From positions 1 through 14,731 of the forward strand of contig DATFXL010000038.1 of the NCBI GenBank assembly GCA_035316025.1: a DNA stretch of 14,731 nucleotides. The letters are read 5' to 3'. Below the pieces are notes generated by a model. It worked only from the letters and a program-made list of their open reading frames with translations. It did not search any database and had not been told where the DNA came from. Origin of the DNA: JALZAA01 sp035316025. GTDB taxonomy: Bacteria; Actinomycetota; Acidimicrobiia; IMCC26256; JACDBD01. Below, one piece after another: positions 7,117 through 13,556 of the stretch (positions within the stretch are counted from its first letter, which is position 1; each line of letters starts with the position of its first letter). Made by a program: the position numbers and the translations under genes.

Positions 7117-8090
7117 GTGAGGACCTCCGGGTTCACGAGGTTGTCGGGCTTGCCCCCGCCGAGGAGCTGCTCGAGGCCGTCGGCGATGAGCTTCGAGTGG
7201 TTCGCCTCCGTGTCGTAGGTCGCGCCACCGATGTGCGGCGTCAGAACCACCTTCTCCATCTGGGCGAGCGGGTGGTCGGTGGGGAGGTGCTCGCCCTCGA
7301 AGTGGTCGAGTCCGGCGCCGGCGAGCTTGCCCGACTCGAGAGCAGTTACCAGCGCGTCCGTGTCGTGGAGCATGGCACGGGCGCTGTTGACGAAGATCGC
7401 GCCGTCCTTCATGCGGGCGAACTGCTCGGCTCCGATCATGCCCTGGGTCTCGGGCGTGACCATGGCGTGTATCGACACGACGTCGGCCTCGGCGAGCAGG
7501 TGGTCGAGCGAGTGCGTGGCGTCGTCGGCGTACGGATCGTGCGCGATCACGCGCATGCCGAGCCCCTCGAGACGCCAGCGGGTGGCGCGCCCGACGGCAC
7601 CGAGGCCGACGAGGCCGGCGGTGCGCCCGGCGAGCTGCCAGGCGCGGAAGCGCTGATAGGGGATCGTCCCGTCGCGGAAGATCTCGCCCTCACGGACGTC
7701 CCGGTCGGCGCGCACGATGCCGCGGGTGACGGCCAGCAGCAGCCCGACCGTGAGCTCGGCGACGGCGTCGGCGTTGCGCCCGGGCGCCCTCAGCACGGGG
7801 ATGCCGTGAGCGGTGGCGGCTTCGACGTCGACGTTGTTCGGATCGCCCCGGCAGGACCCTACGGCGACGAGCGGGAGATCCAGGACCGGGCCCTTGACAG
7901 AATCGCTCTCGACCACGACGACATCCGCGCCTTCTTCGGTGACGCGGTCGGCCAACTGCGCGGAGTTGTAGATACGCAGAGGCTGTTGCTCGATCCACGG
8001 GTCATAGACGACGTGGGCGAGGCGCTCGAGCTTGACGAGTCCCTCGCCGCGGAACGGCGCCGTCACGAGCGCCTTGTGTCGGTCCGCCAC
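7113..8090 (-). CDS. D-isomer-specific 2-hydroxyacid dehydrogenase, NAD(P)-dependent
   Basis: A 325-residue dehydrogenase. GTG 8090 was chosen over an in-frame start at 8147: it has GGGAG at six bases and lies one base after the SRPBCC stop (8092), and the 19-residue extension is basic and overlaps the upstream gene. Domain order is typical: N-terminal catalytic domain half with CRGDPNNVDVEAATAHGIPV, Rossmann fold with GLGAVG, then the catalytic set NSARAM (Arg), GAGLDHFEGEHLP (Glu) and TPHIGGAT (His). These predict reversible oxidation of a D-2-hydroxyacid to a 2-oxoacid using NAD(H) or NADP(H). The CRGDPNNVD version of the substrate-side loop differs from the more usual RAGVGVDNID and recalls the YoaD-like subgroup. 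It shares a 4-base overlap with the class II aldolase, so a hydroxyacid intermediate shared by the two is plausible. Confidence 0.92.
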   Translation of the reverse strand: MADRHKALVTAPFRGEGLVKLERLAHVVYDPWIEQQPLRIYNSAQLADRVTEEGADVVVVESDSVKGPVLDLPLVAVGSCRGDPNNVDVEAATAHGIPVLRAPGRNADAVAELTVGLLLAVTRGIVRADRDVREGEIFRDGTIPYQRFRAWQLAGRTAGLVGLGAVGRATRWRLEGLGMRVIAHDPYADDATHSLDHLLAEADVVSIHAMVTPETQGMIGAEQFARMKDGAIFVNSARAMLHDTDALVTALESGKLAGAGLDHFEGEHLPTDHPLAQMEKVVLTPHIGGATYDTEANHSKLIADGLEQLLGGGKPDNLVNPEVLT

Positions 8091-8091
8091 C

Positions 8092-8607
8092 TCAGCTCCC
8101 GCTGCTCTGTTGCTGCGGCTGCGGTTCGGGTTCCACGAGGTCGGCACGGTACTCGGGGTGCGCGCTCAGCCACTCCGACGCCCGCCGCATGCTCTCCTCG
8201 TTCTTCTTGTTGATGAACCCGTAGATCGGGCCCTCGAACCACTTCCACGGCGCCTTCGCGAGGTCGTAGCGCTCCTCGAAGTGGAACCGGGTGCGGTTCG
8301 GGCCGAGCGGCTCCAGCCGGATCTTGCCCGTCTGGTCGTTGCCGGCGTCCCTCGAGATCATCGTGTAGGTGTACCCGCGTTCGGGCTCGACGTCGGTGAC
8401 GAGCTCCAGCGCCGAGCCCTCGCGGCCGAGCGGCATCTGGTAGATCACGCGCCGGAGCCGTCCGTTGTGGTGCTCGTCGCCAGGCCACAGGACGTCGACG
8501 CGCTTCACCATCGGCGCGTAGTCGGTCCATCGGTCGTAGTCCTGGAACAACGCCCAGACGCGCGCCGCCGAGTGCGGCATGTCGAACGAGTAACGGTGTT
8601 CGCGCAC
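8092..8607 (-). CDS. SRPBCC (START-like/polyketide cyclase type) family protein
   Basis: A 171-residue protein with the helix-grip pattern: MREHRYSFDMPHSAARVWALF at the N-terminus (beta-1 and the V-W-x-L-F helix), YDRWTDYAPMVKRVDVL, beta strands to about residue 120, and a long C-terminal helix INKKNEESMRRASEWL. GTG 8607 is preceded by AGGGGGAG about five bases upstream. The last 20 residues are rich in Pro, Gln and Ser and are probably disordered. SRPBCC proteins bind hydrophobic ligands; some are cyclases or dehydratases, others carriers. No catalytic residues can be assigned. It leads the minus-strand operon with the hydroxyacid dehydrogenase and aldolase and is divergent from the crotonase operon, so the two may share control of the 83-base gap. 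Confidence 0.87.
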   Translation of the reverse strand: MREHRYSFDMPHSAARVWALFQDYDRWTDYAPMVKRVDVLWPGDEHHNGRLRRVIYQMPLGREGSALELVTDVEPERGYTYTMISRDAGNDQTGKIRLEPLGPNRTRFHFEERYDLAKAPWKWFEGPIYGFINKKNEESMRRASEWLSAHPEYRADLVEPEPQPQQQSSGS

Positions 8608-8646
8608 GATGCTCCCCCTGTGGCCCCGGACCGCGGTCGGACCTTT

Positions 8647-8664
8647 CCTGACTATCGTGTCAGG
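8647..8664. promoter_or_regulatory. Inverted repeat with embedded TATCGT, candidate operator/-10 region of the crotonase operon
   Basis: CCTGAC (8647-8652) and GTCAGG (8659-8664) are perfect 6-bp arms flanking TATCGT, which fits the actinobacterial -10 pattern TAnnnT. A start of transcription just after it would give a leader of about 25 bases with the AGGAAGG site. A repressor bound here would block the -10. No convincing -35 was found. It sits in the divergent gap with the SRPBCC operon, so both sides could be affected. Confidence 0.4.
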
Positions 8665-8690
8665 TTCACGAGCCTCGCAGGAAGGCGCCC

Positions 8691-9500
8691 ATGCCCATCC
8701 ACTACAAGCGCGACGACGAGCACGTCGTCCGCATCACGATCGACCGGCCGGAGGCCCGGAACTCCGCCGACATGGAGCATTTCAAGCAGCTGCGCACGGC
8801 ATGGGAGCGCTTCGACGAGGACCCGGACGCGTGGGTGGCGATCATCACCGGCGTCGGCGACGCGTTCTTCACCGGCGCCGACCTCAAGACGTACGTCCCC
8901 GAGATCACAAAGGTTGCCGAGCGCATCCAGAACGAGGGTCTGAGCGAGGTCGACGGGTACCGCCTCGACGACGGCACGAAGGCGGTCCTACGGGGAGCGA
9001 AGATCTGGAAGCCGATCATCGCCGCCATCAACGGCTTCTGCACCGCGGGAGGGATGGAGATGCTCGGCGGTGTCGACATGAGGGTCGCGTGCCCCGAGGC
9101 CCAGTTCGCGGTGATGGAGCCCAAGCGCGGGTTGTTCGCCGGAGGCGGGACGACGGTGCGCTTACCGCGACAGATTCCCTTCCCCTACGCGATGGAGTTC
9201 CTGCTGTGCGCCGACCTCATCCCGGCCCAGCGCGCCTACGAGATGGGGCTGCTCAACGCGATCGTTCCCCGTGACCAGCTGCTCGACAAGGCGTACGAGT
9301 TCGCCCGCCGCATCACCGCCAACGCGCCGCTGGCGGTCCAGGCGACGAAGCAAAGCGTCTGGGAGGGGCTCGGCATGAGCTTGCGCGACGCGTACAAGAA
9401 CGAGAGCCAGCTGAGCTCGATGATCTTCCAGACCGAGGACGCCAAGGAAGGCCCGAAGGCATTCAAAGAGAAGCGCAAGCCGGACTGGCAGGGGAAGTAG
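8691..9500 (+). CDS. Enoyl-CoA hydratase/isomerase family protein (crotonase fold)
   Basis: A 269-residue crotonase. ATG 8691 has AGGAAGG (8679-8685) at five bases. Oxyanion-hole elements: FFTGADLK (G62-A63-D64) and CTAGGMEM (G120-G121). Both glutamates of true hydratases are present: E123 (GGME) aligns with rat E144 and E143 (AQFAVME) with rat E164, exactly 20 residues apart as in the rat enzyme. This favours hydration of a 2-enoyl-CoA over isomerase- or hydrolase-only members. GLFAGGGTTVRLPRQI and AQRAYEMGLLNAIVP complete the family pattern. An insertion around residues 70-100 is common in actinobacterial paralogues. It is the first gene of the plus operon and is followed after two bases by the thiolase-like gene. 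Confidence 0.93.
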   Translation: MPIHYKRDDEHVVRITIDRPEARNSADMEHFKQLRTAWERFDEDPDAWVAIITGVGDAFFTGADLKTYVPEITKVAERIQNEGLSEVDGYRLDDGTKAVLRGAKIWKPIIAAINGFCTAGGMEMLGGVDMRVACPEAQFAVMEPKRGLFAGGGTTVRLPRQIPFPYAMEFLLCADLIPAQRAYEMGLLNAIVPRDQLLDKAYEFARRITANAPLAVQATKQSVWEGLGMSLRDAYKNESQLSSMIFQTEDAKEGPKAFKEKRKPDWQGK

Positions 9501-9502
9501 GG

Positions 9503-11026
9503 ATGCCGGTCGTCGACCCGCGCGCGCCGTGCCTGATCGGCGTGGGGCAGCGCACCTGGCATCCCGAGGAGGTGGGCGACGAGGGCGCGCCCGAGCCGCT
9601 GCTGATGTGGGAGGACGTAGTGCGCCTCGCCGCCGACGACTCCGGGCTCGGGTCGTCGGTGCTCGACCGTCTCGACAGCCTCCAGATCGTGTACTGCCAG
9701 ACATGGCAGTACGACGACCCGCCGGCGCGCCTCGCCGACGAGCTCGACATTGCGCCCCGGCACTCGTTCTACTCCGGAATCGGCGGCACGACGCCCCAGG
9801 TGCTCGTGAACGGCGCCGCCGAGCGGATCAGCGCCGGGGAGCTCGACCTCGCGCTGGTGTGTGGCGCCGAGGCGCTCGCGACCCAGCGGCGATACAAGCA
9901 GCGAGGCGAACGGTATCCGTACCGGTTCAAGCCGGAGGAGCGGCGGCCGTTCCCGTGGGAGGCGCCGTTCCATCCCGCCGAGGTCGCGCACGAGGTGTTC
10001 CAGGCGTGGCTCACGTTCGCGATCTTCGACAACGCCCGGCGCGGACACATGGGCGTCGGGCTCGAGGAGTACCGGAAGGACCTCGGTGCGCTGTTCGAGC
10101 CGTTCACCGAGCTGGCGGCGGCGAATCCGAACGCGTGGTTCCGCGTGGCGCGCTCGGCGGACGAGATCGTCACCGCCACGCCGGAGAACCGCATGGTCGG
10201 CTATCCGTACACGAAGTACATGGTGTCGATCATGGACGTAGACATGGCAGCGGCGGTGATGTTGGCCAGCCACGAAGCGGCCGACGCGCTCGGCGTGCCC
10301 GCGGAGCGCCGGGTGTACCTGCGGGGTTGGTGTTACGCGACCGATCCGGTCTACGTCGCCGAGCACGACGAGATGTGGCGGTCGCCGGCCATGGCGGCGG
10401 CGGCGGGGGAGGCGCTGCGGGTCGGCGGCGTCGGGGTCGACGACGTCGCTCACTTCGACGTTTACAGCTGCTTCGGGAGCTCGGTGAACTTCGCCCGCGA
10501 CGCGCTCGGTCTCGAGGACGACGACGAGCGATTGCTCACGGTGACGGGTGGGCTGCCCTACCACGGCGGCGCCGGCAGCGATTACATGACACACTCGATC
10601 GCGACCATGGCGGACGTGTTGCGCAACGATCCCGGCTCGTACGGCCTGCTGAGTGGCGTCGGCATGCACATGACGAAGCACGTGTACGGCCTCTACTCGA
10701 CCGAGCCGGGCGTCGTCGGACCGCCGGACCGGGATGGCGTGCAGGGGAAGCTCGATGCGGCCGGGAAACGCACCATCCGCGATGTCTACGACGGCGCCGG
10801 GACGGTCGCGGCGTACTCGGTCGTGCACGGTCGTGACGGTGGGCCGGAGTGGGGGGTCGTGGTCTGTGACGTCCCCGACGGAGACCGCGCGTACGGGAAG
10901 GTGCTCGACGGCGATGTGCTGTCGTCGATCGAGCACGACGAGCTGGTCGGACGCAGAGTGACGCTCACGCCGACCGAGTCGGAGACGGCGGCGGGCAAGC
11001 AGACGGTGAACGTGGCGACGTTGTGA
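9503..11026 (+). CDS. Thiolase-like protein with extra C-terminal domain (TLP1 type), no catalytic cysteine
   Basis: A 507-residue protein, about 110 residues longer than a plain SCP-x-type thiolase. Residues 1-405 are thiolase fold: CLIGVGQRTW, FYSGIGGTTPQVLVNGAAERI (near 88-108, where the nucleophilic Cys would be, absent here), FDVYSCFGSSV and GGLPYHGG (H354-G355-G356). Residues about 410-507 form a separate beta-rich domain (GAGTVAAYSVVHGRDG, EWGVVVCDVPDG, DELVGRRVTLTP) resembling the additional C-terminal domain of mycobacterial thiolase-like protein 1 and, loosely, the OB part of DUF35. There is no zinc ribbon. TLP1 proteins have no demonstrated thiolase activity, so a retro-aldolase or CoA-binding role is possible. 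ATG 9503 lies two bases after the hydratase stop, so the two are translated as a unit. Confidence 0.85.
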   Translation: MPVVDPRAPCLIGVGQRTWHPEEVGDEGAPEPLLMWEDVVRLAADDSGLGSSVLDRLDSLQIVYCQTWQYDDPPARLADELDIAPRHSFYSGIGGTTPQVLVNGAAERISAGELDLALVCGAEALATQRRYKQRGERYPYRFKPEERRPFPWEAPFHPAEVAHEVFQAWLTFAIFDNARRGHMGVGLEEYRKDLGALFEPFTELAAANPNAWFRVARSADEIVTATPENRMVGYPYTKYMVSIMDVDMAAAVMLASHEAADALGVPAERRVYLRGWCYATDPVYVAEHDEMWRSPAMAAAAGEALRVGGVGVDDVAHFDVYSCFGSSVNFARDALGLEDDDERLLTVTGGLPYHGGAGSDYMTHSIATMADVLRNDPGSYGLLSGVGMHMTKHVYGLYSTEPGVVGPPDRDGVQGKLDAAGKRTIRDVYDGAGTVAAYSVVHGRDGGPEWGVVVCDVPDGDRAYGKVLDGDVLSSIEHDELVGRRVTLTPTESETAAGKQTVNVATL

Positions 11027-11052
11027 CGGCGCCGACGACGCGGGGGTAAGCG

Positions 11053-12354
11053 ATGGCCTGGGATTTCTCCACCGAGCCCGAGTTCCAAGGGAAGCTCGAC
11101 TGGATGACCGAGTTCGTGCAGACGGAGATCGAGCCGCTCGACCTCGCGTTCAGCTCGCACCTCGTGTACGACAAGGACCACCCCGTCCACGAAAAGGTGG
11201 TGCGTCCGCTCCAGGACGAGGTGAAGGCGCGCGACCTGTGGGCGTGTCACCTCGGTCCGGAGCTCGGGGGCAAGGGCTACGGGCAGCTGAAGCTCGGGTT
11301 GATGAACGAGATCCTCGGGCGGTCGAATTGGGCGCCGAGCGTGTTCGGCAGCCAGGCGCCGGACTCCGGCAACGCTGACATCATCGCCCACTACGGCACC
11401 GAGGAGCAGAAGGAGAGGTACCTCCAGCCGCTGCTCGACGGCCGCATCTCGTCGTGCTACTCGATGACCGAGCCGCAGGCGGGTTCGGACCCGCAGCAGT
11501 TCCGGTGTCGCGCCGAGCGCGACGGCGACGAGTGGGTCATCAACGGCGAGAAGTGGTTCTCGTCCAACCTGCGCTACGCCAAGTTCGCCATCGTGATGGC
11601 GATCACCGACCCCGACGTGCCCGTGTACCAGGGGGCCTCGATGTTCCTCGTGCCCACGGACACACCCGGCGTGAACATCGTCCGCAACGTCGGCCTCGGC
11701 GGCGAGAGCGAGGGCGAGGGTGCCCATGCGTACGTGCGGTACGAGGACGTGCGCGTCCCGCCCGAGAATCTGCTGGGGGGCGAGGGGCAGGCGTTCGTGA
11801 TCGCGCAGACGCGTCTCGGCGGCGGGCGCATCCACCACGCCATGCGGACGATCGGCGTGTGCCAGCGGGCGTTCGACATGATGTGCGAGCGGGCGCTGAG
11901 CCGGCAGACGCAGGGCGAGGTGCTGGCAAAGAAGCAGATGGTGCAAGACGCGATCGCCGAGTCGTGGATCCAGCTGCTGCAGTTCCGGCTGCAGGTGTTG
12001 CACGCGGCGTGGACGATCGACCAGGTCGGCGGGCACAAGGCGCGTACGGAGATCGCAGGGGTGAAGGTCGCGACGCCGAAGGTGATGCACGACGTCGTGT
12101 ACCGCGCCATGCACATCCACGGCGCGCTCGGTGTGTCGAACGAGATGCCGTTCGCGGGCATGTGGCTGGCGGCGCCGATCATGGGCATCGCCGACGGGCC
12201 GACCGAAGTGCACAAGGTGACGATCGCCCGGCAGGTGCTGAAGCAGTACCAGCCCTACGAGGGGCTTTTCCCGCCGTCACACCTGCCCGAGCGGCGGGCG
12301 GAGGCGCGGGCAAGGTTCGCGCACCTGCTCGACCTGGAGGTGGGGAACCTGTGA
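11053..12354 (+). CDS. Acyl-CoA dehydrogenase of ACAD10/11 (LvaC-like) type
   Basis: A 433-residue flavoprotein dehydrogenase. N-terminal helical domain MAWDFSTEPEFQGKLDWMTE; middle beta domain with YSMTEPQAGSDP and WVINGEKWFSSN (FAD/substrate loops); C-terminal helical domain with MHIHGALGVSNEMPFA and IADGPTEVHK (379-388). In that last motif D381 occupies the position of the usual glutamate base (YEGT in MCAD), as in human ACAD10/ACAD11 and relatives (ADGPDEVH). Known ACAD10/11 proteins and the bacterial LvaA/LvaC pair act on 4-hydroxyacyl-CoAs: a kinase phosphorylates the 4-hydroxyl and the dehydrogenase-fold enzyme eliminates phosphate. The next gene is the matching kinase family and overlaps by 4 bases (GTGA). 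Ordinary dehydrogenation of a branched acyl-CoA remains possible. ATG 11053 has a weak G-rich site upstream. Confidence 0.92.
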   Translation: MAWDFSTEPEFQGKLDWMTEFVQTEIEPLDLAFSSHLVYDKDHPVHEKVVRPLQDEVKARDLWACHLGPELGGKGYGQLKLGLMNEILGRSNWAPSVFGSQAPDSGNADIIAHYGTEEQKERYLQPLLDGRISSCYSMTEPQAGSDPQQFRCRAERDGDEWVINGEKWFSSNLRYAKFAIVMAITDPDVPVYQGASMFLVPTDTPGVNIVRNVGLGGESEGEGAHAYVRYEDVRVPPENLLGGEGQAFVIAQTRLGGGRIHHAMRTIGVCQRAFDMMCERALSRQTQGEVLAKKQMVQDAIAESWIQLLQFRLQVLHAAWTIDQVGGHKARTEIAGVKVATPKVMHDVVYRAMHIHGALGVSNEMPFAGMWLAAPIMGIADGPTEVHKVTIARQVLKQYQPYEGLFPPSHLPERRAEARARFAHLLDLEVGNL

Positions 12355-13421
12355 CGGACGCGTTGTTCCAGTCGGCGGACGACGAGGCCAGGACGGAGGG
12401 CCTCGTCGACACGGACGCGCTGGCGCGGTGGATGGACGATCGCAGGTTGCCCGGCGCGGGGGAGCCGATCGAGACGCACTTCGTCAGTGGGGGCGCGTCG
12501 AACGAGATCTTCGAGTTCCGGCGGGGCGGCCGGCGGATGGTGCTGCGGCGGCCGCCGAGAGAAGTGCCGGCGGGCCGGAACGAGACGATGCTGCGCGAAT
12601 ACCGCGTGCTCGAGGCGCTGAACGGGACGGACGTCCCGCATCCCGAGGCGATCGCGGTGTGCGAGGACACGAGCGTGCTCGGCGCCACCTTCTATCTGAT
12701 GGGCCACATCGACGGTTGGTCGCCGATGAGCATGGGCCGGACGTGGCCGGCGCCGTTCGACACGGACGTCGAGGCGCGGCGCCGGCTCGGGTTCCAGCTC
12801 GTCGACGGCATCGCCAAGCTGTCGAAGGTCGATTGGCGGGAGCGCGGGCTCGAGGGGTTCGGCAGGCCGGACGGCTTTCACGAGCGTCAGGTCGACCGCT
12901 GGCTTTCCCATCTGTCGCGGTTCCAGTTCCGGGAGCTGCCCGGAACCGACGAGGCGGCCGACTGGCTCCGGCACCACAAGCCCAGCGTCTACGAGCCCGG
13001 GATCATCCACGGCGACTACCAGTTCGCGAACGTGATGTTCGCCCACGGCGCGCCCGCGCGGCTGGCGGCGATCGTCGACTGGGAGATGGCCACCGTCGGT
13101 GACCCGCTGCTCGACCTGGGCTGGGTGATCATGGGCTGGCCGCGCGAGGGCGACGCGCCGTCGATGGGGTACGTCGACTACACGGGGCTCCCGACCCGCG
13201 ACGAGCTGCTCGAGTACTACGCGAACGAGAGCGGCCGGTCCGTCGACGAGATCGACTACTACGAGATCCTGGCCCGCTTCAAGATCGCGATCGTGCTCGA
13301 GGGCGGATACGCACGCTACGTCGATGGCGGCGCCGACAACCCCAAGATGCAGGCCTTCGGCCCCATCGTCCTCGACATGATGCAACGGGCCGCCGACCTG
13401 TCGAGGACGACGACGCTGTAG
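12351..13421 (+). CDS. APH-like phosphotransferase (ACAD10/11 kinase domain or LvaA type)
   Basis: A 356-residue protein-kinase-fold phosphotransferase starting at GTG 12351. N-lobe: HFVSGGASNEIFEFRRGG (nucleotide loop) and MVLRRPP (63-69), where this family often has Arg in place of the ATP lysine. C-lobe: catalytic loop HGDYQFAN with D222 and N227, and the metal aspartate D243 in IVDWEMATVGDPLLDLGW. All core residues for phosphate transfer are present. The family is labelled aminoglycoside phosphotransferase, but this branch is the one fused to acyl-CoA dehydrogenase in ACAD10/11 and stand-alone as LvaA; antibiotic resistance is unlikely given the catabolic neighbours. It probably phosphorylates a hydroxyacyl-CoA for the dehydrogenase encoded just upstream. 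Last gene of its operon, followed by 135 bases without a gene. Confidence 0.9.
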   Translation: MTDALFQSADDEARTEGLVDTDALARWMDDRRLPGAGEPIETHFVSGGASNEIFEFRRGGRRMVLRRPPREVPAGRNETMLREYRVLEALNGTDVPHPEAIAVCEDTSVLGATFYLMGHIDGWSPMSMGRTWPAPFDTDVEARRRLGFQLVDGIAKLSKVDWRERGLEGFGRPDGFHERQVDRWLSHLSRFQFRELPGTDEAADWLRHHKPSVYEPGIIHGDYQFANVMFAHGAPARLAAIVDWEMATVGDPLLDLGWVIMGWPREGDAPSMGYVDYTGLPTRDELLEYYANESGRSVDEIDYYEILARFKIAIVLEGGYARYVDGGADNPKMQAFGPIVLDMMQRAADLSRTTTL

Positions 13422-13556
13422 CTGGATCACGCGTACCCAGGGAGCCCAGATGTCAGCCTCCGGACGCATCAAAGCGCGGGGGTGTGACAGCCAGGGGTGT
13501 ACTGGCGCTCGGCGCTGAGGTCCGGCACGCTGGTTCCGGACACAAGGAGGGCAGGG
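13422..13556. other. Intergenic region between kinase and FAD-oxidase genes
   Basis: 135 bases with no supportable gene. It holds an inverted repeat at 13520-13541 and a strong ribosome site AAGGAGG (13544-13550) six bases before ATG 13557. No hairpin followed by a T-run was found after the kinase stop, so an intrinsic terminator is not evident. The FAD gene therefore probably has its own promoter here, but no clear -35/-10 pair could be assigned. Confidence 0.5.
13520..13541. promoter_or_regulatory. Inverted repeat upstream of the FAD oxidase, candidate operator
   Basis: GTCCGG (13520-13525) and CCGGAC (13536-13541), perfect 6-bp arms around a 10-base spacer, ending three bases before the AAGGAGG site. 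It could be a repressor site or an mRNA hairpin near the ribosome site. In such GC-rich DNA, CCGG-containing palindromes also occur by chance. Confidence 0.25.

Noticed and set aside
7089..8213. 374-codon plus-strand frame opposite the hydroxyacid dehydrogenase
   Set aside because: It overlaps three coupled minus-strand genes and has no family features.
9236..10936. 566-codon minus-strand frame opposite the TLP1-type thiolase
   Set aside because: Low-complexity Arg/Val/His-rich product with no recognisable fold, opposite a well-supported gene.
12351..13421. Aminoglycoside resistance reading of the APH gene
   Set aside because: The kinase is coupled to an ACAD10/11-type dehydrogenase and other CoA-ester genes; that context fits a metabolic kinase far better than drug resistance.
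13422..13520. Intrinsic terminator after the kinase operon
   Set aside because: No stable stem followed by a run of T was found in this stretch.
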